In this document: positions 27,973 through 38,258 of the stretch, piece after piece
Numbering within the stretch: position 1 is the stretch's first letter
Layout: the number at the start of each line of letters is the position of its first letter
Assembly (NCBI RefSeq): GCF_019104945.1
Contig: NZ_JAHRWW010000001.1
Coordinates: forward strand, 1 to 64,000
Origin: Thermomonas sp.
GTDB lineage: Bacteria; Pseudomonadota; Gammaproteobacteria; Xanthomonadales; Xanthomonadaceae
Direction: 5' to 3'
Length of the DNA: 64,000 nt
Notes under the pieces: model-generated
Database searches by the model: none
The model's input: the letters and a program-made list of their open reading frames with translations, nothing else
What the model was told of the DNA's origin: nothing
Program-made: the position numbers and the translations under genes

Positions 27973-28632
27973 ATGCATGACCACGAACGCGCCGCACGAC
28001 AATCCTTGATCGACCACTGTCGGGCGATGAACGCCAGTGGCCTATCGCTCAACAAATCCGGCAATGCCAGCATCCGCTGGCGCGATGGCCTACTGATTAC
28101 CCCCACCGGGCGCAGCTACGACCGTCTAATGCCAGACGACATCGTTTATCTGCACGCCGATGGCCACTGCCCTCCGGGGCAATTGCTGCCGTCCAGCGAA
28201 TGGCATTTCCACTGCGACATTTTGAACGCCTTTCCCGAGGCGAATGCGGTGGTGCATGTGCACTCCACCCATGCCACCGCGCTGGCTTGCTTGGGTGAAG
28301 AAATCCCTCCCTTTCATTACATGGTGGCCGTTGCGGGCGGCGATCGCATCCCCTGCGCGCCTTACGCCACGTTTGGCACCGCCGAACTTTCCGAAAGCAT
28401 TTTGAGCGCCATGCGCGGCGGCTTTCGTGCCTGCCTCATGGCCAACCACGGCCAAGTGAGCACCGGCAGTAGTTTGTCGGCCGCCTATGCACTGGCCGAG
28501 GAAGTGGAAAACCTCGCGCGTCAATATCTGCTGGCGCGCTCGCTTGGCCCAACCCGCAACCTGCCGCCAGAAGAAATGGCCGTAGTGCTGGAAAAATTCA
28601 AAACCTATGGCCAACAGCGCAAACCCGAATAG
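27973..28632 (+). CDS. Class II aldolase (fuculose-phosphate aldolase / Ald2-like)
   Basis: 219 residues of the aldolase II/adducin fold. Visible: NASGLSLNKSGNASIR, ITPTGRSYDRL, SSEWHFHCDI with the catalytic glutamate, VHVHSTHATAL with two zinc histidines, and MANHGQVS with the third. It stands 64 bases before the methionine-salvage genes mtnB-mtnD-mtnC. It could be a sugar-phosphate aldolase or an Ald2-type enzyme cleaving 5-deoxyribulose-1-phosphate or methylthioribulose-1-phosphate in the DHAP shunt; context supports but does not prove the latter. TATAAT at 27959-27964 stands only eight bases before the ATG, with no Shine-Dalgarno. Confidence 0.82.
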   Translation: MHDHERAARQSLIDHCRAMNASGLSLNKSGNASIRWRDGLLITPTGRSYDRLMPDDIVYLHADGHCPPGQLLPSSEWHFHCDILNAFPEANAVVHVHSTHATALACLGEEIPPFHYMVAVAGGDRIPCAPYATFGTAELSESILSAMRGGFRACLMANHGQVSTGSSLSAAYALAEEVENLARQYLLARSLGPTRNLPPEEMAVVLEKFKTYGQQRKPE

Positions 28633-28695
28633 AGATGATGCTCACTATTCCAATTAGCATTTAAGAACCAAGGCGCTACCCGCTACACTGGGCGG

Positions 28696-29331
28696 ATGAA
28701 CACACCCGCTTTCGACCATAACCTTTACGCCGGCTGCGCCGCGCAGATCATCAGCCATACCCGCGAATTGGCCGCAAAAGGGTTTACCCCAGCCACAGCA
28801 GGAAATTTCTCTATCCGCATGGGGCCAGAACACGCGGCCATCACCATTTCGGGTAAAGACAAAGGCCGCCTCACCGAAGCCGACATCATGGTGGTGGACA
28901 TGGCCAACAACCCTGTTGCCACGCACCACCGCCCGTCGGCCGAAGCCGCCCTGCACACCCACTTATACCGCCGCTATCCCGACGTGGGCGCGGTACTGCA
29001 CACCCATTCGCCGGTGCAAACCATTATGGGCCTGCTGTTTGCTGAGCAAGGTCACGTCCCACTGCGCGGCTACGAGCTGTTCAAGGCACTGCGCGGCCAC
29101 AGCACTCACGAGGTTGAAGTGGATCTCCCCGTGGTGCCGAACTCGCAAGATATGGACGTGCTCACCGCCAGTGTGGATGCGGTGCTCACCACGCCGAACA
29201 GCTGGGGCTATCTGATCGCCGGGCACGGCCTCTACGCGTGGGGGCGTGACATCGCCGAAGCCCGCCGTCATCTTGATGCTTTTGAATTTATGCTCGGCTG
29301 CGAGCTAGAACTGCGGCGCCTACGCGCCTAA
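28696..29331 (+). CDS. mtnB: Methylthioribulose-1-phosphate dehydratase
   Basis: 211 residues of the aldolase II fold. Seen: [42 protein letters not shown] with the catalytic glutamate and a zinc histidine region, [12 protein letters not shown], and [26 protein letters not shown]. This last segment and the gene order mtnB-mtnD-mtnC identify the dehydratase of the methionine salvage pathway. It is nine bases before mtnD. The upstream methylthioribose-1-phosphate isomerase mtnA is not in the window. Confidence 0.93.
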   Translation: MNTPAFDHNLYAGCAAQIISHTRELAAKGFTPATAGNFSIRMGPEHAAITISGKDKGRLTEADIMVVDMANNPVATHHRPSAEAALHTHLYRRYPDVGAVLHTHSPVQTIMGLLFAEQGHVPLRGYELFKALRGHSTHEVEVDLPVVPNSQDMDVLTASVDAVLTTPNSWGYLIAGHGLYAWGRDIAEARRHLDAFEFMLGCELELRRLRA

Positions 29332-29339
29332 GGAACCCC

Positions 29340-29897
29340 ATGAGCCGCTTACGCATTTTTGCAGCGCACGCCCCAGAGGCGCCACTGTCCACCACTTCAA
29401 CCCATGCGGATATCGCCGCAACGCTAAAGACCATCGGTGTGGATTTTGAGCGCTGGGAGCCAAGCCACCCGGTACAGCCCGGCGATGCGCCCGAAGCAAT
29501 TCTTGCCGCCTACCGCAGCGATATTGACCGCTTAATGTCCACGCGTGGCTTCAAAAGCGTGGACGTGGTGAGTATTGCGCCAGATAACCCCAATCGCGAA
29601 GCGATGCGCGCCAAATTTCTTGACGAGCACGCGCATAAGGAAGACGAAGTACGCTTCTTCGTTGCGGGCTCCGGCCTGTTCGATTTACATGTAAACGGCA
29701 ACGTGTACGAAGTGCTGTGTGAAGCAGGCGACCTAATTTCTGTACCCGATGGTGCGACGCACTGGTTCGACATGGGCCCAACCCCCAGCTTCGTCGCCAT
29801 TCGTTTCTTTACCGCACCGGACGGCTGGGTGGGCTATTTCACCGGCAGCACCATTGCGCAGCAGTTCCCTCGCTATGAAGCAGGACAAGCGCTTTGA
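29340..29897 (+). CDS. mtnD: Acireductone dioxygenase
   Basis: 185 residues, cupin fold. The metal site is clear: [12 protein letters not shown] supplies two histidines and a glutamate (the HxHx3E arrangement) and [11 protein letters not shown] the last histidine. It uses O2 to cleave acireductone, giving the keto acid precursor of methionine with Fe2+ (or the off-pathway product with Ni2+). An AAGGAACCCC ribosome site precedes the ATG. Its TGA overlaps the TTG start of mtnC. Confidence 0.95.
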   Translation: MSRLRIFAAHAPEAPLSTTSTHADIAATLKTIGVDFERWEPSHPVQPGDAPEAILAAYRSDIDRLMSTRGFKSVDVVSIAPDNPNREAMRAKFLDEHAHKEDEVRFFVAGSGLFDLHVNGNVYEVLCEAGDLISVPDGATHWFDMGPTPSFVAIRFFTAPDGWVGYFTGSTIAQQFPRYEAGQAL

Positions 29898-30586
29898 GCA
29901 CGATACTCACCGATATCGAAGGCACCACCTCCAGCATTTCTTTCGTCAAGGATGTGCTGTTTCCGTATGCTCGCGCCAAGTTACCGGCCTTCGTGCGCGA
30001 ACACGGCCACGAGGAGCGCGTGCGCCGCTGGCTGGACGCAGTGGCCATTGAAATCGCCGCCAGTGCCTGCCAAGACGCCGTTATCGTTGAGGCATTGCAG
30101 GGCTGGATCGACGCCGACCGTAAACACACCGCGCTTAAAGCGCTACAGGGCATGGTGTGGGAAGCCGGTTACAAAGACGGTGATTTCACCGCACCGCTCT
30201 ACCCTGATGTAGCGCCTGCACTACGCGCGTGGCAGGCCGCAGGGCATCGTTTAGCCGTTTATTCATCTGGGTCGGTACCCGCGCAGAAGTTGCTGTTCTC
30301 GCATACCGATGCAGGTGATCTCACTCCGTTGTTTTCTGATTTTTTCGACACCGAAGTGGGCGGCAAGCGCGAGACCAGCAGCTATCGCACCATCACTCAG
30401 CGGCTGCAAACGCCAGCGGCTGACATAATTTTCCTTTCCGATATTGTGGAAGAACTCAACGCCGCGCGTGATGCAGGCATGCGTACAGTTTTGCTCGACC
30501 GACGGAAAGACTATCCGCAGCCACGCCTCGGTGCAGACGCCAACGGGCATACACGTGTGGAGTCATTTGCGGAGATTCGGATTTAA
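29894..30586 (+). CDS. mtnC: Enolase-phosphatase E1
   Basis: 230 residues of the HAD superfamily. The usual nucleophile motif I appears as [17 protein letters not shown], the special form of this family. [12 protein letters not shown] is motif II and [12 protein letters not shown] with [16 protein letters not shown] gives motifs III and IV. It enolises and dephosphorylates diketomethylthiopentyl-1-phosphate to acireductone. The start is TTG, sharing bases with the mtnD stop (TTGA), so translation is coupled. A long inverted repeat follows. Confidence 0.95.
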   Translation: MSTILTDIEGTTSSISFVKDVLFPYARAKLPAFVREHGHEERVRRWLDAVAIEIAASACQDAVIVEALQGWIDADRKHTALKALQGMVWEAGYKDGDFTAPLYPDVAPALRAWQAAGHRLAVYSSGSVPAQKLLFSHTDAGDLTPLFSDFFDTEVGGKRETSSYRTITQRLQTPAADIIFLSDIVEELNAARDAGMRTVLLDRRKDYPQPRLGADANGHTRVESFAEIRI

Positions 30587-30593
30587 TACATCA

Positions 30594-30700
30594 CGTAGCT
30601 GTGCCTAGGGTATGTTCGCCGCTTAAACTCCGCATCCGGCTACGATGCGCGGCCGCGCACCATCCTTGGCGCGCTCGAACATACCCTAGGCACAGCTACG
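30594..30700. repeat. 107-bp element with perfect 25-bp inverted ends
   Basis: Arms 30594-30618 and 30676-30700 are exact reverse complements over 25 bases, enclosing 57 bases that contain a smaller hairpin GCATC/GATGC (30632-30648) and GCGGCCGC. It fills the space between the convergent mtnC and phosphoesterase genes. The outer end carries GTAG, as in some REP families of this order, but the stem is far longer than a usual REP. It could act as a two-way terminator or RNA stabiliser, or be a dispersed palindromic repeat. Confidence 0.85.
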
Positions 30701-30724
30701 CTCACCAATTGTTGCAATGAATCG

Positions 30725-32083
30725 CTACGGCTGTGCTTCCTGCAAACGATATGTGGTGCTTGCCTGCACTTCTCCACGCCAACGATCAAACGCACGCACC
30801 TCAATACGATGCTCGCCAATTGAAAGATCGGTGGGCAGTGCGCCGCGCCAAAGATGCGTGGATGGTTTGGCTTCGGGCGATCGGTCATAGCCACGCAGCG
30901 CCTCGGCTTCATCGTCACGCATATTCTCGGCTAACAACCTTGGATCGGCTTGCAGCACCTGACGCATGGGTTTCCACGTACTGCCATCCACACGAAACTC
31001 AACCCTCGACTGCGCATCGCCCATGTAGTAATTGGCGAAAACACCCCACGCCGGATAAGCCCCTTTTCGCAACACCTTAGGCGCATGCAGCCCAATCTGC
31101 GTATCAGCGGCGTCCCGCGCATTGTGCCACGCCAGCGCATAGCCGCCGTTTGAGCGCACCGTCATCACCGCGTAGCCATTGGGTGTGCCGTCGGCCATCG
31201 TCGAAGCAGGAACGCCCTGCGCGTCTTTCACACCCGACCAAAATGCACCGCAGGCCGCGCCCACATTGTATTCATGCAGCGCCTGGGAGTCGCCCCAACC
31301 CATTGCCTCTGTGTGAAAGAACTGCTGTTGCACATGCGTATGCGCGCTTAGCACCAACACATGCGGGAACGGCTTAAGTAGCGCGTACAGCCGCTGACGG
31401 TCTTCCTCGCGGAAGCTATCTGCCGCATCGCGTTTTGCTAGTGGAATATGCATCGCCAACACCAGCAGCTTCTGCTTAGCAAGCGTGGGTAACCAACGCT
31501 CAAGAAAGGCAAACTGCTCATCACGTAATCCACCCACATAGGCGGACTTTTGCCCGGGCTGCACGATGACATCGTCGAGCACCACGAGATTGGCCAGCGC
31601 CGTTTCACGCGCAAACGTATCCGGGCCAATCGCCTTATGAAACGCCGAAAGTGAGGCGTCATCGCTGCGTGCATCTACATCCACATCGTGATTACCGGGA
31701 GTGTGCATCCACGGCACACCGAGCGCCGCCATCGCCTGTTTTACATCGGGATAAAGCTGCGGCGCATCATCCACGAGGTCGCCCAAGCTAACGCCCAATA
31801 CGGCATCGTGCTTGCCTTGCAGCGGCTGCGTGATCGCCCGTCGAAAGTAGCCAACATCGGCTTGCGACTTCACCTGCGGATCACCAAACACCAATACCTG
31901 CGCCTGCTCGCCCTGCAGCGTTGCCGCAGCGCGCTGGTAATGGATACATCCAGCAGCCGAAGCCTTCGTATTTTTAGGCAGCGCCTGCGGCGCCTCCACC
32001 GTAACCGGCACACACTCCGCCAGTGCTGTGGGTGCAACAACAGAAGCCGTTAAAAAAAATAGGATAGAAAGATAATGTCGCAT
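30725..32083 (-). CDS. Exported calcineurin-like metallophosphoesterase
   Basis: 452 residues. Signal peptide MRHYLSILFFLTASVVAPTALA. The metal-binding blocks are VFGDPQVKS (GDxQ/H), SLGDLVDD, TPGNHDVDVD, AMHIPLAK and LSAHTHVQQQ, in the right order for the calcineurin-like fold (about 65-280). A C-terminal beta domain (about 290-450, including SIGEHRIEVRAFD) is that seen in exported phosphoesterases of this type. The substrate is unknown. The start at 32083 is chosen because it creates the signal peptide. Confidence 0.85.
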   Translation of the reverse strand: MRHYLSILFFLTASVVAPTALAECVPVTVEAPQALPKNTKASAAGCIHYQRAAATLQGEQAQVLVFGDPQVKSQADVGYFRRAITQPLQGKHDAVLGVSLGDLVDDAPQLYPDVKQAMAALGVPWMHTPGNHDVDVDARSDDASLSAFHKAIGPDTFARETALANLVVLDDVIVQPGQKSAYVGGLRDEQFAFLERWLPTLAKQKLLVLAMHIPLAKRDAADSFREEDRQRLYALLKPFPHVLVLSAHTHVQQQFFHTEAMGWGDSQALHEYNVGAACGAFWSGVKDAQGVPASTMADGTPNGYAVMTVRSNGGYALAWHNARDAADTQIGLHAPKVLRKGAYPAWGVFANYYMGDAQSRVEFRVDGSTWKPMRQVLQADPRLLAENMRDDEAEALRGYDRSPEAKPSTHLWRGALPTDLSIGEHRIEVRAFDRWRGEVQASTTYRLQEAQP

Positions 32084-32102
32084 CCGCCTATTATGCGCAC
32101 AC

Positions 32103-32708
32103 TTAGCCGCGCCGATTCGCCAGTACGGCCTTCGCACCATCAAGCGACAGGCCGCGCGCGCGCAGCAGCGCGATAAGGTGATACAACAAATCAGCCGCCT
32201 CACCCAGTAGTGCGGCGTCATCTTGCGCCACCGCCGCCAGTGCGGTTTCCACGCCTTCTTCGCCTACTTTTTGCGCGATGCGGCGCACGCCAGATTCAAA
32301 CAGCTTCGTGGTGTAACTCCCCTGTGGGCGCTCACGTTCGCGCTGTTCAATCAACAGACTCAGTTCAGCCAAGCCATCACCCGGCGCATCAGGAAAGCAG
32401 CTAACGCGGCCAAGGTGACAGGTGGGGCCAGTGGGGCGCGCTTGCACCAGCAGGGTGTCGCTATCGCAGTCTGTTTCAACCGCGACAAGCGTTAGCACAT
32501 TGCCAGACACCTCACCTTTCTTCCAAAGCCGCTGTTTGCTGCGGCTATAAAAGGTGACAAACCCTGTTTCTAGGGTGGTAGCGAGTGCTTCGTGATTCAT
32601 ATAGCCCAACATCAGCACGCGCAAGGTATCGGCATCTTGCACAATGACAGGCAGTAGGCCGTTTTGTTTGTCCCAGGCCAATGTATCGATGGTCAATGAA
32701 GTGGTCAT
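32103..32708 (-). CDS. hisI: Bifunctional phosphoribosyl-AMP cyclohydrolase / phosphoribosyl-ATP pyrophosphatase
   Basis: 201 residues, fused HisI-HisE. The HisI half (1-115) has [24 protein letters not shown] and [14 protein letters not shown] with the zinc cysteines. The HisE half (about 120-201) has SYTKLF-like [25 protein letters not shown] and [13 protein letters not shown]. It carries out steps 2 and 3 of histidine synthesis. The last gene of the his operon; its ATG overlaps the hisF stop (ATGA). Confidence 0.95.
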   Translation of the reverse strand: MTTSLTIDTLAWDKQNGLLPVIVQDADTLRVLMLGYMNHEALATTLETGFVTFYSRSKQRLWKKGEVSGNVLTLVAVETDCDSDTLLVQARPTGPTCHLGRVSCFPDAPGDGLAELSLLIEQRERERPQGSYTTKLFESGVRRIAQKVGEEGVETALAAVAQDDAALLGEAADLLYHLIALLRARGLSLDGAKAVLANRRG

Positions 32709-33475
32709 AGCCGTATCTGGATGTTTTGTGCGTGCAATGCACGCTTCAGTTCGGGGATAGCAATCGCGCCAGAGTGAAAGACGCTAGCAGCGAGCGCGCC
32801 ATCGACGTCGGCATCGCGAAAAACCTTGGTGAAATGCGCAACAGCACCTGCCCCACCTGAGGCCACCAGCGGCACAGTGCATAGCGCACGCACGGCGCGC
32901 AGCTGTTCGATGTCGTAACCGGCACGTACACCGTCGCTGCCCATGCAGTTCAGCACGATCTCACCCGCACCAAGCTGCTGCACTTCCACCACCCAATCTA
33001 AGGTGCGTTTATTGGGCGCACGCATCGCGTCTGGGCTGCCGGTATGCGTGCGCACGCGCCACTGGCCATCGCCCTCTTGCAGCGAATCGATCCCCACCAC
33101 CACACACTGCACACCAAAGGCTGCTGCCAATTCAGAAATCAACGCAGGGCGCTCTAGCGCGGGTGTATTGATGGACACCTTATCCGCACCGGCGTGCAGC
33201 AGCGTGCGCGCATCCTCCACGCTGCGGATACCACCCGCCACACAGAAAGGAATATCGAGCACGCGCGCAATGCGTTCTACCCAAGTGCAATCTGCGCTGC
33301 GCCCTTCGGGGCTGGCGGTAATGTCGTAGAACACCAGTTCGTCGGCACCGGCATCGCGGTAGCGCAGCGCCAGATCGGTGATATCGCCCATATCCATATG
33401 ATCACGAAAGCGTACCCCCTTCACCACGCGGCCATCGCGCACATCCAGACACGGAATAATACGGCGGCTCAACAT
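32705..33475 (-). CDS. hisF: Imidazole glycerol phosphate synthase, cyclase subunit
   Basis: 256 residues, TIM barrel. Seen: [15 protein letters not shown] with the catalytic aspartate at residue 11, [34 protein letters not shown] and a second aspartate in [14 protein letters not shown] (the usual LTSMDxDG is altered to LNCMGSDG). [10 protein letters not shown] is the phosphate loop. It pairs with HisH. The gene overlaps hisA by seven bases. Confidence 0.95.
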   Translation of the reverse strand: MLSRRIIPCLDVRDGRVVKGVRFRDHMDMGDITDLALRYRDAGADELVFYDITASPEGRSADCTWVERIARVLDIPFCVAGGIRSVEDARTLLHAGADKVSINTPALERPALISELAAAFGVQCVVVGIDSLQEGDGQWRVRTHTGSPDAMRAPNKRTLDWVVEVQQLGAGEIVLNCMGSDGVRAGYDIEQLRAVRALCTVPLVASGGAGAVAHFTKVFRDADVDGALAASVFHSGAIAIPELKRALHAQNIQIRL

Positions 33476-34203
33476 ACCAGCGCCTCACTCAGCGCGATGC
33501 GCCCTTCCAGCAGTGCCTTGCCCAATACCGCACCAGCGCAGCCAACACTACGTGCGGCGCGTACATCGTCCACATCGCGTACGCCACCGCTGGCCTGCAC
33601 CTGCACGCGAGGGTGCGACGTGCAGATGTGGCGATACAGTTCCAGATTGGGGCCAGAGAGCATGCCGTCACGCGCAATATCGGTGCAAAGAAGATGCTGC
33701 AGCCCCGCTCGTGCATAGCCTGCCAATACTTCCTCCAACGTGTGTTCTGCGGTGTGTGTCCAACCGTGCATCGGCAGACGCCACATGCCATCGGCATCCT
33801 GTCGAGTATCCAATGCAATGGTGAGCGCATCGCATCCAAATGCACGTAACCAACCCATGACAGTATCCGGCTCGCGTACTGCCAGCGAGCCCACCACTAC
33901 GCGCGATGCGCCAGCATCGAGCAGCGCTTGCACATCGTCCCTACTGCGCACACCACCGCCGGTTTGCACCTGCAAGTGCGTATGGGTACGAATAGCGCGC
34001 AGCAGCGGCAAAAGGGTATAGCCCCCCGCCTTGGCCGCATCTAAATCAACCAAATGCAGCCATGTTGCGCCTGCCTCGGCATAGCGTTGCGCGAAGGCCA
34101 GAGGGTCATCGCCATAGCGGGTTTCTTCGGTGTAATCACCTTGCCGCAGGCGCACCACACGCCCGCCGCGCACATCAATTGCCGGGTACACGGTAAAACT
34201 CAT
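33469..34203 (-). CDS. hisA: ProFAR isomerase
   Basis: 244 residues, TIM barrel. Catalytic aspartates are in [15 protein letters not shown] and [14 protein letters not shown]; phosphate loops are [10 protein letters not shown] and [11 protein letters not shown]. It isomerises the fourth intermediate of histidine synthesis. The start at 34203 ([10 protein letters not shown]) overlaps the hisH stop as ATGA; a longer upstream frame is discarded because it would run through hisH. Confidence 0.95.
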   Translation of the reverse strand: MSFTVYPAIDVRGGRVVRLRQGDYTEETRYGDDPLAFAQRYAEAGATWLHLVDLDAAKAGGYTLLPLLRAIRTHTHLQVQTGGGVRSRDDVQALLDAGASRVVVGSLAVREPDTVMGWLRAFGCDALTIALDTRQDADGMWRLPMHGWTHTAEHTLEEVLAGYARAGLQHLLCTDIARDGMLSGPNLELYRHICTSHPRVQVQASGGVRDVDDVRAARSVGCAGAVLGKALLEGRIALSEALVC

Positions 34204-34799
34204 GCGGGGTTCCATGCTAAAAAATTTTCCAGCACACGTGCGCCCACCGCAGCAGAACGCTCGGGGTGAAACTGCGCACCTGCCACGCGCCCACACTGCA
34301 CCATCGCGGCGAAGCGTTCGCCATGTGTGCACGCGGCAATGCACTCTTCGGTGACAGGCGCAGCATAGCTATGCACAAAATAGGCCTGTGCTTCAGCGTT
34401 AATACCTTCCAACAACGGTGACGGCTGCAGCAAATCCAAGCCATTCCAGCCCATATGTGGAACGCGCAACTCTGCGCTCCCCTGTAATTTGCGCACGCAG
34501 CCAGAAAGCAGCCCTAAGCACGCCACACCACCTTCTTCAGAAGACTCAAACAATAATTGCATGCCTAAGCAAATCCCCAGCAGCGGCACTTGTAGGCCAC
34601 GCAGCGCTTCTACTAACCCCTGCGCGTGCAAGCGGCGCATACCTTCTTCCGCCGCACCAACACCGGGCAAAATGACGCGCTCCGCGCCCTGCAACTCTTC
34701 CGCAGTGCGCACCAGCGTTGGCGTAACGCCAAGACGCTCTAAGGCATAACGCACCGAGCCTAGATTGGCGCCTCCTGCATCAATCAGTGCCAGCTTCAT
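34200..34799 (-). CDS. hisH: Imidazole glycerol phosphate synthase, glutaminase subunit
   Basis: 199 residues, class I glutamine amidotransferase. The nucleophile elbow is [18 protein letters not shown] with the catalytic cysteine; the histidine-glutamate pair is in [16 protein letters not shown] is the usual HisH segment. It supplies ammonia to HisF. The ATG overlaps the hisB stop (ATGA). Confidence 0.95.
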   Translation of the reverse strand: MKLALIDAGGANLGSVRYALERLGVTPTLVRTAEELQGAERVILPGVGAAEEGMRRLHAQGLVEALRGLQVPLLGICLGMQLLFESSEEGGVACLGLLSGCVRKLQGSAELRVPHMGWNGLDLLQPSPLLEGINAEAQAYFVHSYAAPVTEECIAACTHGERFAAMVQCGRVAGAQFHPERSAAVGARVLENFLAWNPA

Positions 34800-35875
34800 A
34801 ACATGCCTTTGGTGGAAGGAAGCTCGCTTCCTTCGCGCTTAATCGCCTGCCGCAGTGCGCGCGCAAAGGCTTTAAAACAGGCTTCAATCTGGTGATGCGC
34901 ATTCTCTCCCTCCACCTTAAGGTTGAGATTGAGACCAGCGGCATCGCATAGCGAACGAAAAAAATGCGGCACTAGTTCGGCAGGAAGATCACCTACACGC
35001 TCGCGGGTGAATGCACCTTCAAATACGAAATACGGCCTGCCGGAAAAATCCAACGCAGCCTGCGCCAAACATTCGTCCATCGGTAGTGTGAACCCATAGC
35101 GACCAATTCCGCGCTTATCACCCAGCGCCTCGCGTAGCGCCTGCCCTAGTGCCAAGCCAGTGTCTTCCACGGTGTGATGTTCGTCGATATGCAAATCGCC
35201 TTTGGTTTCGATCTCTAGCGCAAAGCCGCCGTGTTTGCCGATCTGCTCCAGCATGTGATCGAAAAAAGCTAAGCCGGTACTGATCTTAGGCTCGGCGATT
35301 TTGTCTAAATCTACGACAATGCGAATCTGCGTTTCCTTCGTATCGCGCTGCACACAGGCGGTGCGCGGCGCATCGGCAAGGGTGTGGGCAATGTCGCTCC
35401 AATCGCAATCGCCCCCGAATTGTTCACTGCGCAACTGGAAGCCGCGAATGTTCATATTCTCGGCAAAAGCGATATCGGTTGGGCGATCCCCCACCATCGC
35501 ACTACGCGCCCAGTCGATACTTCTATCTTGCAGGTAGGCGGTGAGCATACCGATGCCGGGCTTGCGGCTGGGGCTGTTGTCGGTGGGCAGGCTGGGGTCG
35601 ATAAATTCATCGCGAAACACGATGCCTTGGCTGGCAAAGATCTGCCGCATCAACGCGTGCGGGCCATCGAAGCTGGCTTGCGGGTAAGCCGCTGTTCCAA
35701 GACCATCTTGATTACTCACGATCACAAACTGATAGCCTGCATCGCGCAGTTTAAGCATGGCTGGGATCACGCCAGCCACAAAACGTAGTTTTTCAAATGC
35801 ATCAATCTGGAAGTCTTCTGGCTCTTCAATCAAAGTGCCATCGCGGTCCACAAATAAAATAGGGTGCAGGCTCAT
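34796..35875 (-). CDS. hisB: Bifunctional histidinol-phosphatase / imidazoleglycerol-phosphate dehydratase
   Basis: 359 residues. The N-terminal HAD phosphatase (about 1-165) has [21 protein letters not shown] and [15 protein letters not shown]. The C-terminal dehydratase (about 170-359) has two metal-site segments, [11 protein letters not shown]-like [11 protein letters not shown] and [20 protein letters not shown], plus [13 protein letters not shown]. The fused form is typical of gammaproteobacteria. The start at 35875 ([13 protein letters not shown]) overlaps the hisC stop (ATGA). Confidence 0.96.
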   Translation of the reverse strand: MSLHPILFVDRDGTLIEEPEDFQIDAFEKLRFVAGVIPAMLKLRDAGYQFVIVSNQDGLGTAAYPQASFDGPHALMRQIFASQGIVFRDEFIDPSLPTDNSPSRKPGIGMLTAYLQDRSIDWARSAMVGDRPTDIAFAENMNIRGFQLRSEQFGGDCDWSDIAHTLADAPRTACVQRDTKETQIRIVVDLDKIAEPKISTGLAFFDHMLEQIGKHGGFALEIETKGDLHIDEHHTVEDTGLALGQALREALGDKRGIGRYGFTLPMDECLAQAALDFSGRPYFVFEGAFTRERVGDLPAELVPHFFRSLCDAAGLNLNLKVEGENAHHQIEACFKAFARALRQAIKREGSELPSTKGML

Positions 35876-36963
35876 GCCGCCGCCTCCCACACGCGCGTAT
35901 CCAGTGCTTTTAACACCTGCCGACACTCGTCGGCGCTGCCCACCGTGATCCGTAGCGCGTCGCCAAGCTGCGGCATAGCGCGCATATCGCGCACGACAAC
36001 ACCAGCAGCTAGCAGCGAAGTAAACGCCGCATCGGCATCGGTAAAACGCACCAACAAGAAATTTCCTGCCGAGGTATAGACGCGACGCACCAAGGGCAGC
36101 GCGCGCAAGCCATCCGCCAGCCGCAGTCGCGTTTCGCGCACTGCGGCCATGCGGCTACGCGTGAGCGCCAGTTCACTATCACCCACGGCGGCCAGCGCGG
36201 CTTCTACCACCGGCTGCGGCATGGGGTAAGGCGCTTGGCAGCGACGCAGCGCATCGATCAGTGTCGCGCCCGCGAGCACACAGCCCACCCGCGCCCCGGC
36301 CAGTGCGTGTGCTTTCGATAACGTGCGTAGAACGGCGATATTGTCGAAATCACTCAGCAGCGTTGCAGCCGACGGTGCATCGGCGTATTCAAGATAGGCC
36401 TCATCCACCACCACAATGCATGTTCCGCGTAGGCGCTGTGCAAGCGTCGCAACGGCCTGCAACGCAAGTAGCTCTCCTGATGGGTTGCCCGGCGTGCACA
36501 GAAATAGCAATGACGCGTTCTGCGCGAGTGCCGCATCGCCCATCGCTTGCAAGTCGGCGCAAAGGCCTTCTTCGCTATCATGCAGCGACACATTGATGAT
36601 TTGCGCGCCGTGCAATTTCGCACAGACCGCATACATACCAAATACTGGTGGCGCGATCACCACCTTGCCTTGGCCTGGCATACAGAACGCGCGCAGCAAA
36701 AGGTCAATCCCCTCATCGCTACCACGTCCCACCAAAAGCTGCGCGGGTGCAACGCCATACAACTGCGCTAGGCGCGCGCACAAGACTTCCGGCTGCGGCT
36801 GCGGATAGCGCCGCAAGAGTGCGGAAGAATCCGCAGCATTCGCCCACGCCGACTCATTGGCATTAAGCCAAATACTTCCTGCCAGCGTTTCACTACGCGC
36901 CGATTTATAGCCGCCGAAATCACGCAGGTCGGCGCGCAGCAAAGCATTCACTGTCGTACTCAT
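35872..36963 (-). CDS. hisC: Histidinol-phosphate aminotransferase
   Basis: 363 residues, fold-type I PLP enzyme. Seen: [52 protein letters not shown] (PLP aspartate and tyrosine) and [17 protein letters not shown] with the PLP lysine. It transaminates imidazole-acetol phosphate. The start at 36963 (MSTTVNALL) overlaps the hisD stop (ATGA). Confidence 0.95.
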   Translation of the reverse strand: MSTTVNALLRADLRDFGGYKSARSETLAGSIWLNANESAWANAADSSALLRRYPQPQPEVLCARLAQLYGVAPAQLLVGRGSDEGIDLLLRAFCMPGQGKVVIAPPVFGMYAVCAKLHGAQIINVSLHDSEEGLCADLQAMGDAALAQNASLLFLCTPGNPSGELLALQAVATLAQRLRGTCIVVVDEAYLEYADAPSAATLLSDFDNIAVLRTLSKAHALAGARVGCVLAGATLIDALRRCQAPYPMPQPVVEAALAAVGDSELALTRSRMAAVRETRLRLADGLRALPLVRRVYTSAGNFLLVRFTDADAAFTSLLAAGVVVRDMRAMPQLGDALRITVGSADECRQVLKALDTRVWEAAA

Positions 36964-38258
36964 GCGGCTTGCTCCAAACGCAGTTCCACCGCGCGCGCAT
37001 GTGCGGTGAGCCCTTCGGCATGCGCCAACGTGGCGGCACAAGGGCCCGCATTTTGAATCCCCACGCGCGTAGCTTCTTGTACCGTGATCGCCTTTTGAAA
37101 GCTTGCCACCGAAAGCCCACTCCACGCCCGCGCCGCGCCGCCTGTAGGCAGCACATGGTTACTGCCACTGCAATAATCACCCAGTGCTTCTGGCGTCCAG
37201 TCTCCTAGAAAAATGCTGCCCGCGTTATCAATCTGAGCAAGCCATGCCTGTGGCTCGCGCACGCTTAAAATAAGGTGCTCAGGCGCATAGGTGTTACTTA
37301 CTTCGATTGCTTGCGCGATGGTGTCCACCTTCAGCAAGCGTGAATTAGCCAGCGCACGCTCTGCGATCTCCGAACGCGACAACAGTGGCAACTGCAACGC
37401 AACTTCTGCCGCCACAGCTTGCAGCAATACGTCACTATCACTCAGCAATAGCACCTGCGAATCGGGACCGTGTTCGGCCTGCGAAAGTAAATCTGCCGCA
37501 ACGAAGGCCGCGTTCGCGCCCGCATCGGCAATCACCAAAACTTCCGATGGCCCTGCGGGCATATCAATCGCCAGCCCACCGGGGCGCTGCGCGGCCTGCC
37601 GTTTGGCCTCGTCCACCCAAGCATTGCCGGGGCCAAATAACTTGTCGCAGCGCGGGATACTGTCCGTTCCAAGTGCCAGTGCAGCGATCGCTTGCGCGCC
37701 GCCTAGTTTGAACACACGCACGCCCGGAGCCTGCTGCGCGGCCAACAATACCGCCGGGTCTGCGCTGCCGTCGCTGCGCGGCGGCGTGCACAGCACAACC
37801 TCCTTACAGCCCGCCAAGCGCGCGGGAATGCACAACATCAACGCCGTAGATGGCAACGGTGCACTACCCGCTGGCACATACAAACCTACCCGATAAATTG
37901 CCCGCTGCACGCGTTCGCAGCGCAGCCCCGCTGCAGTTTCTACGGCATAGCTCGCCGCCATCCCCGCACGGTGATAGGCCTCAATCCGTGCGGCGGCTTC
38001 CACGATAGCGGCCTGAACATCCGCCGCCACTTGCGTGCGTGCCTGGGCGAACTCGGCTTCCTCTACTTCAAAACGTTCCAGCGCCACGCCATCAAACTGC
38101 TGCGTATAGGCACGCAATGCGGCATCACCACGCGCCTCCACTTCGGCAAAGATCGCTGTGACACCTGCACGTACCGCGTCCGATACTGCCTGCACCGGGC
38201 GCTGCAGCAGCGCCGCACGCGTCTGAGCATCCAGTTGATTCCAGTTGATGATCTTCAT
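36960..38258 (-). CDS. hisD: Histidinol dehydrogenase
   Basis: 432 residues; zinc enzyme that oxidises L-histidinol to histidine with two NAD+. Seen: [41 protein letters not shown]-like [39 protein letters not shown] with zinc ligands, TYAPEHLIL with catalytic glutamate-histidine, and [15 protein letters not shown]. The start at 38258 (MKIINWNQL) overlaps the hisG stop (ATGA). Confidence 0.96.
   Translation of the reverse strand: MKIINWNQLDAQTRAALLQRPVQAVSDAVRAGVTAIFAEVEARGDAALRAYTQQFDGVALERFEVEEAEFAQARTQVAADVQAAIVEAAARIEAYHRAGMAASYAVETAAGLRCERVQRAIYRVGLYVPAGSAPLPSTALMLCIPARLAGCKEVVLCTPPRSDGSADPAVLLAAQQAPGVRVFKLGGAQAIAALALGTDSIPRCDKLFGPGNAWVDEAKRQAAQRPGGLAIDMPAGPSEVLVIADAGANAAFVAADLLSQAEHGPDSQVLLLSDSDVLLQAVAAEVALQLPLLSRSEIAERALANSRLLKVDTIAQAIEVSNTYAPEHLILSVREPQAWLAQIDNAGSIFLGDWTPEALGDYCSGSNHVLPTGGAARAWSGLSVASFQKAITVQEATRVGIQNAGPCAATLAHAEGLTAHARAVELRLEQAA

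Noticed and set aside
28633-28695. SAM riboswitch before the methionine-salvage genes
   Set aside because: The gap is only 63 bases, without the stems of any SAM riboswitch class.
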